Positions 46,239 to 58,562 of a stretch of 64,000 nucleotides of DNA are shown in pieces. A program made the position numbers and the translations under genes. This DNA is from Sphagnum magellanicum (taxonomy: Eukaryota > Streptophyta > Sphagnopsida > Sphagnales > Sphagnaceae): NCBI GenBank assembly GCA_021904315.1, contig CM038908.1, positions 28,416,501 to 28,480,500 of the forward strand, in the 5' to 3' direction. The notes under the pieces are model-generated. The model was not told where the DNA came from. It saw only the letters and a list, made by a program, of their open reading frames with translations, and did no database searches. Every line of letters begins with the position of its first letter. Position 1 is the first letter of the stretch.

Positions 46239-49200
46239 ACTCTCTGCCTTGTTGACTTCGAATTTGAAGCAGGTTGGGATAGTCACAGGCACTGTGATTT
46301 GCCAGTGTCAAGAGTGCTAAAATCTGTGATGTTAGATATGTTCTGCATGTGTTATCCATGAGTGTACAACAGGACCCATCAACATCAAATCTTTTTGTGC
46401 AACAGGTCAGATTCCAATCAAAAGTCTGACCTCCTGGACACGTTCTTATTGATACTGTGTTATTTATCTCTTTTCAGGTTTCTTCTAGTGTAGGTCTCTG
46501 GGCTGGTCATTAGCTGATGTGTGAGGGTGAACAGCCCATACACATGATGAAATGTCAAAAGAGTCTTAAGTTATTTTATGAGCTCAGATAGATGGGCTCT
46601 GAAGTTGAAAACTTTCAGTAACATATTAGCTCAGGTTAGATGGCCTGTGAAGTTGAGCGCTTTTGATATCATAGAAGCTCAAATCTATATGCCCCTTCTA
46701 GTTCTAAGGCTTGAACCATGTGTACAACTAGTAACCATTTCTAGTCTGCTTGAACTTTAGCAAGTCCTGCTGAGCACTGCTCTGAACAATAATGATTTGT
46801 TTGCACACTCTGGATTTTGAGATGATAGGAAGTCTCCCTATCTTTTGTGGGACTTCATGACAACAGGACATGTGAGCTGCATCAGCATGAAGACGGAACA
46901 ATAATGTATATGGAACTTATGTCTACTCTTTACTAGATATGTAATACTGCCATGATTTCAGGTTGAAAGGGAACTTCTTTGTTCTTTTTTGCTTTTACCA
47001 TTAGGTTTTGAATTTTTCTTGAGGTGCCATAAGTTTAGAAAATTCACAATTGCATCAGATTGGCATTTGTTTCCCTCCTCTTTTGTAACCATTAGATCTT
47101 CGTATCATTTGGTCTCTTTGTACATTCTTTTTCTTACAATGCCTGTTAACAATGAAAATTAATCACTGGTTTTCATAAGTTTCATTGGCATTGCAACACA
47201 AAGTCATAACACAAAATGTTTGTGCATATTTGAACAATGGTTTGATGTAAAGGGTCATGAAGGACGGTATGAATTTCTAGGAGGGAGGCTTAAAAGTCTA
47301 TTTGATTGAGAATTCCAAGACCCTGGAACAACAATCCACATGAAGAAGAATTCAGACTTGAAGTTGAGGATGAATACAATAAGAAATGGAGGAATTTTGA
47401 CTTGCGAATTTCAAAATACCGAGACTCTAAATTTTTTCATGAATTAGTCTATTGATGGTGATGTTGTTGACCGTGATGATGTTGATTAGGTTTTGAGCTA
47501 AGGTCCAAAGTTGTCTCTTTCATAGTTTTTCATTGTTGAAGAAGTTGAAATTGTAACAAAAATGGAAGAGATTTCGTGGATTGTGGACGTTGTTGTGGAG
47601 TGCACACCCACCACTCCATTTTTTAACACATGTAGTGTTGAGATGGCTTGCATATTGTAGATTCACACAAGGTTGTTGGCACCTTTTCCCATTGAAAGTC
47701 ATCACTTTGATCACGATGAAGTTTGATCTCCTTGGTGTTGAAGCAAAGGAGTTAAATACAAAGCCTACTTTATTTTAAATGTTTAAATGTGAATAATAAT
47801 ATTTTTTTATTAATGTGGTCAATTCTATTTTTCTTTGTTTCAAAGGTTTTTTTTTTAAAGCTTATAAACCATGGATTTTTATTTTTACTTAAAAAAAAAG
47901 TTAAATATACGGCTTAAATTGCACATTCAAATATTGATTTTTCAAAGACTCCAATTGCTTGCAAGCAAAAGTTCAACACAATTTACATGCAATACAAAGA
48001 TGATAAGATTACAAATGAGATTTCAAGTAGTGATCGTTATAAATGTCTTCTTTATAATGCATTGAATAGTTGATGACATCAAAATGAAAATGTGATCTAG
48101 GATCTAATCATTCATTATCTTTAGATTTGATTGCCTCTTCAACCACTTTGAACATATAAGTTCGTTTGATGTTGCCAAATGTTGAATTTGTTCTTGCTTG
48201 TGCTTGTTCTTTGAACCTTGCAATGTGCAAAAACCATATTTGCACATGTTACGCAAGCATATGTATGTTGTCACCAAGTTTGACATGTGGGGCAATGAAA
48301 TATATCCATTTCCTTGAATAAAATTATAAACGATTTTTTTTAACATTTCAAAAGTTTTTTTCCATTAACATCCTTGTACCTTATTAGATAAAATTCTAAT
48401 GTGTTTTGTATTTTTCATCTTTGAATGAAGAGTAAAACCATGGACACATTGGATAATCAACATTTTCTATTAACTTGTAACTTGGGTAAGAACTTGTCCC
48501 TCATAAGAATGATTTCTTAAATTGGTGTTTAGGAAAAGGGTTCAAGCCTGAATATTATTTGCCCATCCATAATTCTAAAAACTACAATTTGCATCTACAA
48601 CTCCTTGAATCAATGTGAAATAAAAACCTTCCAATCAATAACATGATTTTGGATCTATTTTAGACTCGCAATAAATGGAATATGATTACATCGCACTTAA
48701 AATATAAGAAATTTCATGTAAGCTTTCAAAATCAAAAATGATTTTGTATTAATCAATGTAAATATCACCAATGGTTTCAAGTGCTTCCTAATTATTAGCA
48801 CAAAATATGTCATAGCCTTACACATTATTAAAAAATAAATAAAATAAAAATTATATATATATATTGATTCTTTATTTATTTGATCATCTTTTCATACCTC
48901 CAAAATGCTTTAAAATAATGACTTGTTGCAATGAGACCACTTGTGTAATGACTGGATGATGGATGATAATAATGGATGATAATAGTAACCATGTCAAGTC
49001 ATCCCATCAAGCTCCGGGGAAATGCAAGAGCTGACTTGAGTCATCACTGACTGCATCGGCATCGCTGCATTTCTGGTTTTGAGGAGCTCTTTGCAGCAGA
49101 ATTGGTGTTTTTGCATTCTTCTCTCCTGTGTCAGCAGATTCCAGTTGATGCAGCAGCAAGCAAATGGGTGGTTGGGTGGGTGGGTGGATGGTGTTAGCGG

Positions 49201-49325
49201 TTTTCCCGAAAGTATCCATTTCAGCTGCTGCCGCTGCCGCGGCGTCGTCCTCTAGCTTAAGAAGCTTCTTCATTCATATGCAGTAAGTAAGTTGAGGTTT
49301 TAGTAATGCTAGTTTGCAGGAGAGG
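46239..49325. other. Intergenic: invertase 3' region, AT-rich stretch, hydrolase leader
   Basis: Positions 46560-46680 hold a diverged duplication (AGCTCAGATAGATGGGCTCTG and AGCTCAGGTTAGATGGCCTGTG) in the likely 3' untranslated region of the invertase gene. 47200-48950 is AT-rich and without genes. 49010-49325 is GC-richer and is probably the hydrolase promoter and leader; a tttgcag acceptor at 49319 hints at a leader intron. Confidence 0.5.
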
Positions 49326-49541
49326 ATGGAGGACGAGGAGGAAGTGATGTTTGTGACGCTGCAGGATGGGAGGCGACTGGCTTACAGAGAGCAGGGAGTG
49401 ACGGCTAATGATATGGTCTTCCAGAAGAGCTTGTTGGTGCTGCATGGCACACCTTCGTCTCGTCTTGCTGGCATGCCTGGTAACCAAACAAACGAAACTC
49501 TCTTGCAAACTCTCATTTTGTGCAACTACTACTACTACTAC

Positions 49542-49573
<32 letters not shown>

Positions 49574-51400
49574 CTTCGTCCATGGTTTTTGTCTTTCCAA
49601 GCAATTTTGCTCTTGGATCTACAAAACCCAACTTCCTTGAAATTCCAATCTATTGAAAATCTATGCAAACTCCTTAGATTCATAGCATATGTTTCACAAA
49701 TGGGTAGAAGAAATTTCCTCACATGCATCTCTCTCTCCCTCTCTCTCTCCCTCGTGGCCAAGTTGACTTTAAGGTACTACTCATTTCTTATGAAGTTTTC
49801 TTTCTCTTTTGAGAAGAATTGCAACAGAAGAATTACAATGGACCACTTTGAGAAGAATTGCAACTAGATCACTTGAGAGAAGAATTTGCAACAGATTCAT
49901 TAGTTGGAGTTTGACAAAAGTGGGTTTAGGATTTGTCTGCAGGGGTGTCAGAAGACTTGCTGAAGGAGATGGGGGTGAGGCTGGTGTCAATAGACCGACC
50001 TGGCTATGGCAGAAGTGACAAGAACCAAAGCCAAACATTTGAGTCCTTTGCCACTGAAATTGCTGAAATCGCAGACTTGTTAGCGCTTGGAGAAAAATTC
50101 TGGCTGTTAGCTTACTCAGGTGGAGGCTCTTATTGCTGGGCAGCCATTCGATATATCCCTCATCGCATTGCAGGTGTTGCAATGTGGGCACCTTATGGCA
50201 ATTACTGGTGGAAGGTATTTTTTATTGCTGTTATCACAACTCCCTCCCATATGCTCATATTATTGTCAATGCAGAAGCCAAATGTCACGAATATCAATAG
50301 TAGTTTTGAATCCAGATTTATTTTGTTCTTTTGGTTCTGAAATCAGTCTGAAATGCAACATTTTGTTTGGTTCTGAAGTTCCTGCAAATTGCAAACCCTG
50401 GCATGTAAAGAAAAAGAAATAATTTAGGTCTTCCTGCAGTTTTTATGGCAAACCTTTTACAATTTGATGAATTCTCGACTTTTGGGTGAAATTGTGTTTT
50501 GGCCGGCAGGATATACCTCGACCTGAGAGAAAGATTTGCTTGAAAGCACTTAACAGAAACTCAGCACGACTATTTCCAATTGCCAGATACATGCCACGTT
50601 CAGTTGTGTACTTTTTTACACGACATTTTTTTCCAAAATCACCTGGAGCTAACAAGTTTGTTGAAACTCTTTCAAGCTTCCTCTCACCCCCTGATGTCCA
50701 CTGTCTTACCCCCACATTTTCATTGGGGCTGATCAGGTTCTCTTCTTTGGTCCCCCTTTTTTTGGCCATGAATCCTCCTCTTTGATGTCTTCCTCACCCA
50801 TGATCTGCAAGCTTCAGAATATGTACATCCACCTTTGGAAAGACTGAGAGAAACCTTATTTACAGTGCTTTGCTTAATAGTGTGTGGCAACTGAATGAGT
50901 GTGTCTAGGGATGTGATAGAATCAGCCAAGCAGGGGAACCATGGTGTGGCTCAGGATGCAGTGCTTGACACTGCTGCTGACTGGGGATTTGAGCTCCCTG
51001 ACATACAAAAAGCATACAAGGGCCCATTGCATATTTGGAATGGGGATGAGGATCGGCTTGTACCACTTCATCTACAGGAGTGCATCCAGAAACAGGTCAA
51101 AAATACTGAGTTTCAAGTACACAGGATATTCTAGTCTCAAGTATGGGCTTAACATTTTGGGTAAAGATTAAGTAAATCACCTGTTTCTTACTGCTTTGCA
51201 TGTTGCGGGTTTTGTCCAATTTGGAACAGCTTCCAGATTTAGTCCATCTACATCCAGTTGCTGGAGAGGGCCATTTCTCAGCCTTTTGTTACAATGACAA
51301 GATCCAGCGTGAAACTTTGACAACCCTTTTTGAGGTTTCTGGAGTGGCACCTGCAGAGGAGGTGAGCTTGGATGATGAACAGAAGAATTCAGAGACATAA
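49326..51400 (+). CDS. Alpha/beta-hydrolase fold protein
   Basis: Exons: 49326-49479, 49943-50214, 50510-50736, 50909-51116, 51230-51400. The total is 1032 nt and 343 aa. The fold is clear: strand and oxyanion loop LLVLHGTPSSRLAG (about 38-51), IDRPGYGRSD (67-77), nucleophile elbow LLAYSGGGSY with Ser110, acid in WNGDEDRLVP (D266 likely), and His302 in AGEGHFS. A helical cap of about 75 residues lies between. The triad is complete, so it is likely active on an ester or similar substrate, but the substrate cannot be told. No targeting peptide or membrane helix is seen; the N-terminus is acidic (MEDEEE), so it is probably cytosolic. The donor of exon 3 (50736) is the least certain junction. Confidence 0.88.
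49524..49577. repeat. (CTA)n(CTT)n microsatellite in hydrolase intron 1
   Basis: About 7 CTA units are followed by about 11 CTT units just inside the first intron. Confidence 0.9.
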
Positions 51401-52680
51401 GATATTCAAAGGTGCAATACACAAACCCCAAGATGAAAGCCATGGCTTGTGCAATATGAGTAGTACCTTTCGATGTGGACATTAGATACCAAGGTTTTGC
51501 TGCAATTGAAAGGAGTTGAAAAGATGGTGCACAAGGAGAACCCCCAAATTCATTTTGGTGGGGTGGTAGATTAAGAGACCACAGATGGAACAAGAGGTTG
51601 ACTAAAATGATTACCTGTTGTTGACGTCTGCAGAGAGCACCTTAAAGTGACAAACAGATTGATCAGCAAGAGCAACACAGCAAGGCTCAACAATCTTAAG
51701 AGCACCTATGCATCAGAAGAAGGAATCTTCATATTGTGAGACTCCTGGTTTTCTGGATGTCAATCACTTCTTCCTTTTGGTGAGAAATAGAATCAGGAAT
51801 GCCATTCCTTATTACTTTGCAAATTGTAAAGTTATAGGTGGTTATAGAAGCGTCTTATATTTTTGCAGATTGAAAACACCATGTGTGTCATTCTCTGTAC
51901 ATCAAAACCTTATTTGTGTTCCAGGACAGATTTTATACATAGAAGATTGAAGCTGCCTGATGTAGTTCTAATTACGCTGGAAGAGTCTTTGAACATTTGT
52001 ACCTCATGTATCAAAGTCAAATATAAAGCAAACCTGTTTGACACATCCTCCTTTTTTGACTCTTTGGATATTGTCTGTCTGATGTAGTTGCTGTTTGGAG
52101 TTTATATATGAAATCACAATGTTGGCTCAGTTTTGGATATGTTGTTTCAGCAAAAGTTTCAGCATTTTCTCAAGTTTGATCATCTTCTCAAACATCTTTT
52201 CTATTCTAGATCAATGTTTTGTGTGCACAAAGAAATGCTACTTTTGTTCAGTTTTGGTGGATTCAGTGAAACGTGCGAGTCATTGAAAAAATGTTCACTG
52301 AATCCAACTACAGGTTGATTGATGATTCCCTCTTGTTGACGACTTCAGTTGAGTATGCAGGTCTCTGTTGGCTTCACATTCATCATTTTTCTGATGGGGA
52401 CGTTCCTTTGCATTCTGTTACAACAATAAAGATCCAGAGAAGACAGGATCAGCAGATCCTGCTAATGTGTCAAAAGGTGCTGAATTGCCAGCTTTGTAAC
52501 AGGAAGATACAAGAGCTCCACTGGTCCCTTATGTCCAATTAAGTCCAAGCTGTCGCACATTATGGTCTAGTTGATTCTTACAGAAAAACAGAGTCACTAT
52601 GTTTGTGGTACATTGGGATGGTCATGGTGCATCTGTACAAAAAATCTGCAAAAATGGAAAAGACAATAATGTGCACTTAC
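51401..52680. other. 3' flank of the hydrolase gene, no gene seen
   Basis: This stretch is moderately AT-rich, with no conserved frame. TTCAGTGAA..TTCACTGAA forms a partial inverted repeat near 52262-52302. Confidence 0.45.
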
Positions 52681-52871
52681 CATTCCTTCAGCAAAATAGG
52701 GGGTTCCCATAAACCAATCTCGTGATGAGAACCCTGTTTGTTCATAGTGGGTGCAATCCAATCCATTGACTGCACAAGCCTCTTCTTGCACATTCCATGT
52801 TGGAAGCCCAAGTCTTGCTTCCTTCATGCCAGACTTTGCCACCTTGTTGTGGAATTGTAATCCTGGCACTG
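52681..52871 (-). pseudogene. Isolated exon-like fragment, protein not recognised
   Basis: On the minus strand a good acceptor (gttgcag, ending at 52872) is followed by a 191-nt open segment. It encodes AVPGLQFHNKVAKSG, LGLPTWNVQEEACAVNGLDC and DWFMGTPYFAEGM, and ends at a strong donor (GTAAGTGC). Composition is clearly coding-like. The next possible acceptor is only 35 nt away, too close for a plant intron, and no convincing upstream exon in the right phase was found. It may be a surviving exon of a broken gene, or part of a gene whose other exons are short. Family unknown. Confidence 0.45.
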
Positions 52872-53605
52872 CTGCAACTCATTCACTTGCAATAGACTGT
52901 AGGATTCATATACATCTTAGATTGCAAGATACAAGGGTATGAAATCAGTATTGGGTGGCTACAAAGCAAGTAGGACAACACACTTTTGGAGAGCTGCAAA
53001 CTTATGAATAGGAGAATCAGCTCACCCCAAATGAAATAAATTCCTTCAAACAGCAGAAAAAGATTCAACAAACAAATCTTTGTCTGCCTGAGAAACTGCT
53101 CCTGAAAAGTGCAGCCTGAAGAGCTACATTGAAATGCAGAATGCCAGGAATTTTTCACAGGGTTTGATCCTCTGAGCCCAGGTTTAGGGTTTAAGGTTTA
53201 TGGATGATTGATGTGGGGGAGAAAGCTTTGTCCTGGCAGCTTTGTTCATGATGAAATTGCCATCCTCAACAGAAATCCACTTAGAGATCATGATGTGCAA
53301 AGAAACAAAATTTCTGCCAGAGCTCACATGTTATAAACAGCATGACAATCATCCTCCTGGAAAGTCAAAACAAAGAGATGGTCTGCTGCCAGCAAGAAAA
53401 TAGAGAGAGTGTTCTCCCGAGTCTAGAGTCTCTGCTGTGACTGTAAGGAATCTCAAACTTTTTCTAGAAGAATACTTTGTCCAGGGAAGAATCGGTGATA
53501 TTCTGGCGTTGATGGGTACTTGGAAGATGGGTTGATGGGTATTTGGGAAGATGGGTCCTGCGTAGACAGACTTAGGACCCATGCAGAAAAGCGCGTGCAG
53601 AAGCT
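52872..53605. other. Spacer between two minus-strand coding-like segments
   Basis: This holds a telomere-like tract (53181-53200) and a direct repeat near 53510-53565, where GATGGGT recurs four times. A short open segment on the minus strand (53292 to about 53187, MISKWISVEDGNF...) could be an exon but lacks a clear acceptor. Confidence 0.4.
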
Positions 53606-54399
53606 CTAGAAATATGGCGGCATATGCGGCATGTACAAGAGAGGATTTGCGGAGATGAAAAGAATGGAGTTCAACAGGCCGGACGGGAAAAAAGAATCGG
53701 AGAATGCTCGCTTAGACTCCAGAGGACGCGACCCGGATGTCGTCGTGCGGTGCAATTTCTTCCTCTTGGTACCCAGCTTGGAATCACATCCGCCGGGCTG
53801 TGGAATTGGGGGAAGAGTTCGGACGCACCCACATGGATTGGGAGACCGTGCGACATGGATACGCTTCCGCATTGTGAAGAGAAAGTGGTGGATTCTGTCT
53901 TTCATTTGAGGCTGCTTGGAGAATTTGAAGCTGCGGAGATACTCCTCGCGACTGCTTCTTCCAACGATGTTGGTTGAGCTGAGCTTCTTCTTCTTCTTCA
54001 CCTCTGAAGCAGGCACAAGTCGTGTCTCAGAAATCCTGAAACTGGTGAAGCTCTCATCATGCTGAGAATCTGCTGTACCATGGTGGTGATGACGACGAAG
54101 AGTCCGATACGGTTCTTTGATATTGCTGCGCACTCTAACCAGCTTTTCCTCCTCCTCCTCTTCCTCATACTGCTCGCACATGAAAAGCGGCGACACTGGC
54201 ACATCTACGCTATTGAAGAAGCTGGCATCCGCTGAGGAGACTTGCTGTCCTCGCTGAACCTTGATGCTGTTGAGAAGCTCCGATTCCTTACAGTCACAGA
54301 CATAGGTTCCGATCAGTCTAGCCTGCATATTCTTCATTCCTCCCAGCCTCACATTGATCTTCCTGCTTGTGGACTTCACAACAACAGTAGTAGTAGTAG

Positions 54400-54430
<31 letters not shown>

Positions 54431-54457
54431 CTTCTTCTTCTTCTCCCAGCGCATCAC
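53606..54457 (-). CDS. Hypothetical basic protein, not recognised
   Basis: This is a single open frame of 283 codons on the minus strand, long for this AT-rich region. The first 18 residues are an Arg/Lys run produced by a GAA/CTT microsatellite, so translation more likely starts at the Met at 54337 (residue 41), giving 243 aa. From there it has a poly-Glu run (about 99-105), an SSREEYLRSFKFSKQP segment (about 168-183) and several basic patches. A nuclear location is plausible from charge only. No domain, signal peptide or membrane helix is evident. A TATA or leader cannot be assigned. It could be a spurious frame in GC-richer DNA, or an exon of a longer gene reaching the segment at 52681-52871, though the splice phases I can see do not join. 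Confidence 0.45.
54386..54444. repeat. (AGT)n(CTT)n microsatellite
   Basis: About 5 AGT units are followed by about 14 CTT units with one interruption. It underlies the Arg run of the minus-strand frame. Confidence 0.9.
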
Positions 54458-55230
54458 ACCACACCCATCTGGATTCTGTAGCTATGGATCACAACAGATG
54501 ATTGTCCAGAACTTTGAAATTCTCGCGATGCCCACCATTCCTCAAAGTCTTGCTATGACGATCATCAAATCCTTCATATCACACAAGAAACAAACAATCT
54601 ACGACTGTACACAACATGCCTGCAAAACATCCAAGTTCCAACAACAAGAATTGTGTATAGAAAGAAAGAAAGAAAGAAAGAAGGAAAGGTGGTGGAGCGA
54701 GAGCGAGAGAGAGACAAAAAGTTTGAACGAAGTGAATGGGTGCTGAACAAGCTCGGACAACAAGAGTATCAGTTACAACACCTTCAACAACAACAACAAC
54801 AAACATGTCTAAGATCAAGGTAGTAGTACAAGGTGAATTCGATCAATGGAGGATCGTGGGTGGCGTTCCAAAGGAGTAGTATAGCAAGCTTTGGGTACGA
54901 GAAAGGCCCTCCCAAGTATTTGGGTGTGCAGCATCGACGTAGAATTGTTGATAATTCCATGAAACCTACACACCGAAGAAGAAGAAGAAGAAGAAGAAGA
55001 CAATGACGAAGAAGCCGAAGAAGAAGATGACGACGAGGAGCGCGATCCTCGCTCACATCGAAGTATGCAGCCAGAATTGGGTTGCAGGGATTTTGAATTT
55101 GGCGTGGAGAATTCCGTCGTGGGCGCGACAACGGCCGAATTCACGCCATTGTTAACGATTTTGAATGTTGTAGGAGGCGTCGCAGACCTTACCTTGTTCA
55201 CTTCGAAAAAACAACAAAACAAAAACACAC

Positions 55231-55240
55231 ATATATAATA
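55231..55240 (+). promoter_or_regulatory. Candidate TATA box of the GDSL gene
   Basis: ATATATAATA follows a purine/AC-rich stretch and is the only TATA-like box with a gene-like downstream composition in this spacer. It would give a leader of about 600 nt. Confidence 0.3.
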
Positions 55241-55531
55241 GAATGCTCCCTGCTGCTTGCTGTGGTCATGGACAACAATCTTGAGACAGTGGCTTGTTGA
55301 GGAAGTGTTCTGGAAGAAAGTGTGGGGTTGTGTTGCTATCGTTGTTGTTGTTGTTGTTGTTGTTGGTAGCTTGAGATATCTTTCTTTTTCTTCTTGTATG
55401 ATGAACTGCAAAGAAAGACTGTTTTCAAACTCCGGAATTGGTTGCAGCACCATTGTGGTGATTGTTGTCGTCCGGTTGGGTCCTTGAGAAATTTGGTTGT
55501 GATGAACACCAACTACTGTTGCTGCTGCTGG

Positions 55532-55532
<1 letters not shown>

Positions 55533-55562
<30 letters not shown>
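55533..55562. repeat. (GA)n microsatellite
   Basis: About 15 GA units lie in the probable 5' leader of the GDSL gene. Confidence 0.9.
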
Positions 55563-55867
55563 CACATTGAAATCTAGCAGGCTTGGACCTTGTGAACTTG
55601 GATCTTGAGAAATGCTAGTAATCTTTCCTTTTGTGCACTTTGGTTGGTTCTCGTGAGAGTCTGCAATGCGGTAGTCAAGGTTTGCTTGCAGTAAATATTG
55701 TAGAGCTTGCAAGAGGGAAGTAGAAAGACTAGGTGACAGTTGAAAGATCTGTTGAAACAGTCCATCTGTTGTACAGATCTGGCTTGAAGAATTTTTGTGC
55801 AAGGAAGTGAGTTTGTAGTACCAGAGTCTATTGTTACCACAGCAGGATTTTCACACCCAAGAAGAGA

Positions 55868-57114
55868 ATGATGGGATGTTGGGGTAGGAACACCATGATG
55901 ATGAGGATCATCACAGAACAGCGGGCTTCTCATGCCACAAGAGGAGGAGGAGGAGCAGGAGGAGCTACAATGACCATCACAGTGCCGATCATGTTCAACA
56001 TGACCATGCTGACAATGATCATGATGAGCATGTTCAGCATCCGAGGTGCAAGTGCAACAGGAGCAAATGGCACAAACTATAAAGTGGGAGCATTGTTTAT
56101 CTTTGGTGACTCCACAGTCGATTGTGGCAACAACAACTACCTTCTCACCATCGCCAGAGCCAATTTCCCTCCATTTGGCATGGACTTTGATACCCACCTT
56201 CCAACAGGCCGCTTCTGCAATGGCAGGCTGACGGAAGACTTCATTTGTGTGTTTCATTACAAAACCTTCATATCTTCTCCACCCAACTACTAGATTTCCT
56301 TACTACTGTCAAAAACATACTTGGCAGATTCAGCATGCCAAATTAGTAGCTGTAGACCAATTTTTTTCACACATAAGCTTCTTGTGCACATTTTGTTGCT
56401 TCTGCTTCTTCTGCGATACCATGCAATGGTAATCAAATTTGATGATTCTTTTTTGCGGTGGATTTGTTATACAGGTGAGAAGTTGGGACTACCACTGATA
56501 CCAGCATACTTGTCTCCCGAGTCTGCCAATTATCTAACAGGTGCCAATTTTGCATCAGCTGGTGCTGGAGTTCTCAATGATACTGGCAACGACCTTGTAA
56601 GATTCATGAGACAATTTAGTGCCAGAAACTACTTGCCTTGTATTCTGCTGTTGTTTTCATTGTTGTTAAGACATCAGCTTCCACTGGTAAGGAATGCTGA
56701 CATCTCCATCATACGGCAATGCTGTTGCTGGCATGTTGTTGCCAGTGCTTTCGTTTTTGAAGGTTTAGTGTTGTGGGTTTGCCTTTGGGCCTTCAAAATG
56801 AGCACTTGAGAAGATTGACCATCTTGATCATTGGGGGTTAAAATGGAACAGGGTGAGCACATTGCACTCCAACAGCAGATCCAGATGTTCATGGAGCGGC
56901 GTGCTGTGTTGGAGCAAACGATGGGTGTTGAAGCTGCACATGACTTAATAGCAAACTCTGTTATGTACATCTCCATTGGTGGCAATGAGTATATCCACAA
57001 CTACATCACCAATGGCTCAGAGTCTTCACTCTCTCCTGAAGCTTTCACAGACTTGGTCCTTGCAAGTCTTTCTGATCGTATCACGGTAACAGAATCTGTC
57101 AGCAACTGATGATT

Positions 57115-57148
<34 letters not shown>

Positions 57149-57908
57149 CATGCAAAACTTTGTGTTTCGAACCATTCATATAAATACATATACACACCAA
57201 AAACTGGGACAAATATTGCAGAAGCTGACTCTGAATTTGGGATGCAGGAATTGTACAATGGAGGTGCAAGGAAGATGACAATTGCCAGTCTAGGACCAAT
57301 GGGATGTGCCCCATTTGCATTGCATCGCTACAACAGCACAGACTCTCAATGCATTGAGTTTTTGAATGATCTAGTCAAGGACTTCAACACTGCCTTACAC
57401 ATAAATATTGTGCGTCTGAATGAAATCTTCCCTGATGCCACCATCCTGTACATGAATATCTACGACATCGTCTACAACCTTACACAGAATCCACAAGCTT
57501 ATGGTACAACATAACAGACAGGGAGATATGACTTCCTTCATTTGAATTTGCAGATGACCTTCAAGACCTTCAAGCTTCAATTTTTTGCCATTGCAGAAGA
57601 TTTCAATTCTCAAGTCAAGATACCACTCAGATCCTAGGTTTTGACCACTGATGTTTTTTTGGTCTATGGTATGTTACACAGGATTTCAGGTGGCAGACAC
57701 AGCTTGTTGTGGTGTCGGTACATACAGAGGTGCATTCCCCTGCATGAACACAACTATGATGTGCGACACTCCTGAGACTTATGTCTGGTGGGATCTATAC
57801 CATCCTTCACACTTAGCAAACCGTGTGATAGCAGACAGTGTATGGAATACTCCTGATGACTCCCCAGATTTTTCCCTGAAGAGCTTCCACACACTAGCTA
57901 ACCTGTGA
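55868..57908 (+). CDS. GDSL-type esterase/lipase
   Basis: Exons: 55868-56246, 56475-56596, 56852-57085, 57248-57503, 57682-57908. The total is 1218 nt and 405 aa. This is the plant SGNH-hydrolase family, usually secreted and acting on lipid or cell-wall esters. Block I is [16 protein letters not shown] with nucleophile Ser82; the oxyanion region is [11 protein letters not shown]; block III is ISIGGNEY (Asn212); block V is [10 protein letters not shown] with Asp368 and His371. All catalytic positions are present. The first 60 residues are Met-rich. A typical signal peptide starts at the Met at 55970 (residue 35, [10 protein letters not shown]), which is a better start than 55868 and would give 371 aa, the usual family length. 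The N-glycosylation-type site NST lies in the fourth exon. Confidence 0.92.
57115..57148. repeat. (GATA)n microsatellite in GDSL intron 3
   Basis: About eight GATA units lie shortly after the donor of exon 3. Confidence 0.9.
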
Positions 57909-58562
57909 CCGACTAACACTCAGAAGGACTACTCTGGAGATGATTCCGTTTCTGGTTCTTCTTCCAGAGCTAGCTCTAGTGTCTGCTATGGCTCAGGATT
58001 AAACTGTCCATACAATTGTGTGTTTTCCATATGGCAATTAGCTTCACCAGCATGTCCTCAGATCCTTTTCTTTTTGCACAGTTTAGTATCTTTGCAAAGA
58101 CAGATATCTCTCTAGCCCAGTCTTCTTTCATACAATAGGAGATCTATGCCTGAGCTTTCAGGTCTGTTGAAGCAAAGTTGGTCAATAAATTCCACATACA
58201 AAGAGAGGGTAATATGCAGTTAACTGCAACCTCCTCAACCCATTGCAAGTGCCCAGGCCCAGAGACGTGTGTATGTTTGAGGCAATCATTGCATCAAGGA
58301 AATACTATTTGATTGTGGACAAGCAAGGATGCCCCAGACAGCCATATACAATAAGCTCACTTCATGGTCAGTGCCTAGCACTTTATTCTCTAGTGTACAA
58401 ACCCTGACTGTAAACTCTACACCATACCGCCAGACACATTAGGCTATGGTGTGTTTCTTTGTGTTTTGCATTGATTTGTTGCTGATGCTATTGTAAAGAG
58501 GGTGCTCTACTGGTAGGATATGAGGATCACCCAAGTATTGTTTGTTCATGACTACAAAAACC
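57909..58562. other. Convergent 3' spacer
   Basis: This lies between the stop codon of the plus-strand GDSL gene and the stop of the minus-strand 231-aa gene. It must hold both 3' untranslated regions. No frame is supported. Confidence 0.6.

Larger units (their letters stand above)
54458..55867. other. Low-complexity region upstream of the GDSL gene
   Basis: Dense simple repeats are present: GAAA at 54658-54684, CAA near 54787-54803, GAA at 54974-55001, GTT near 55335-55361. Between in-frame stops at 54960 and 55236, the plus strand has a 91-codon acidic frame (Glu/Asp-rich, then ELGCRDFEFGVENSVVG) without an upstream ATG. Minus frames across the same bases are Ser- and Thr-run artefacts. 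No gene is claimed. Confidence 0.45.

Noticed and set aside
52622-52645. Possible last exon after the 52681-52871 segment, ending in TGA
   Set aside because: The implied intron is only 35 nt, below any plausible plant intron size.
54815-55567. 250-codon minus-strand frame
   Set aside because: It consists of Ser, Thr and Leu runs from GA, GTT and GAA simple repeats, with no recognisable domain.
55574-56257. Long minus-strand frame with His/Cys-rich stretches
   Set aside because: It is the complement of the first GDSL exon and its Met/His-rich leader; the plus strand has the full SGNH motifs and consistent splicing.
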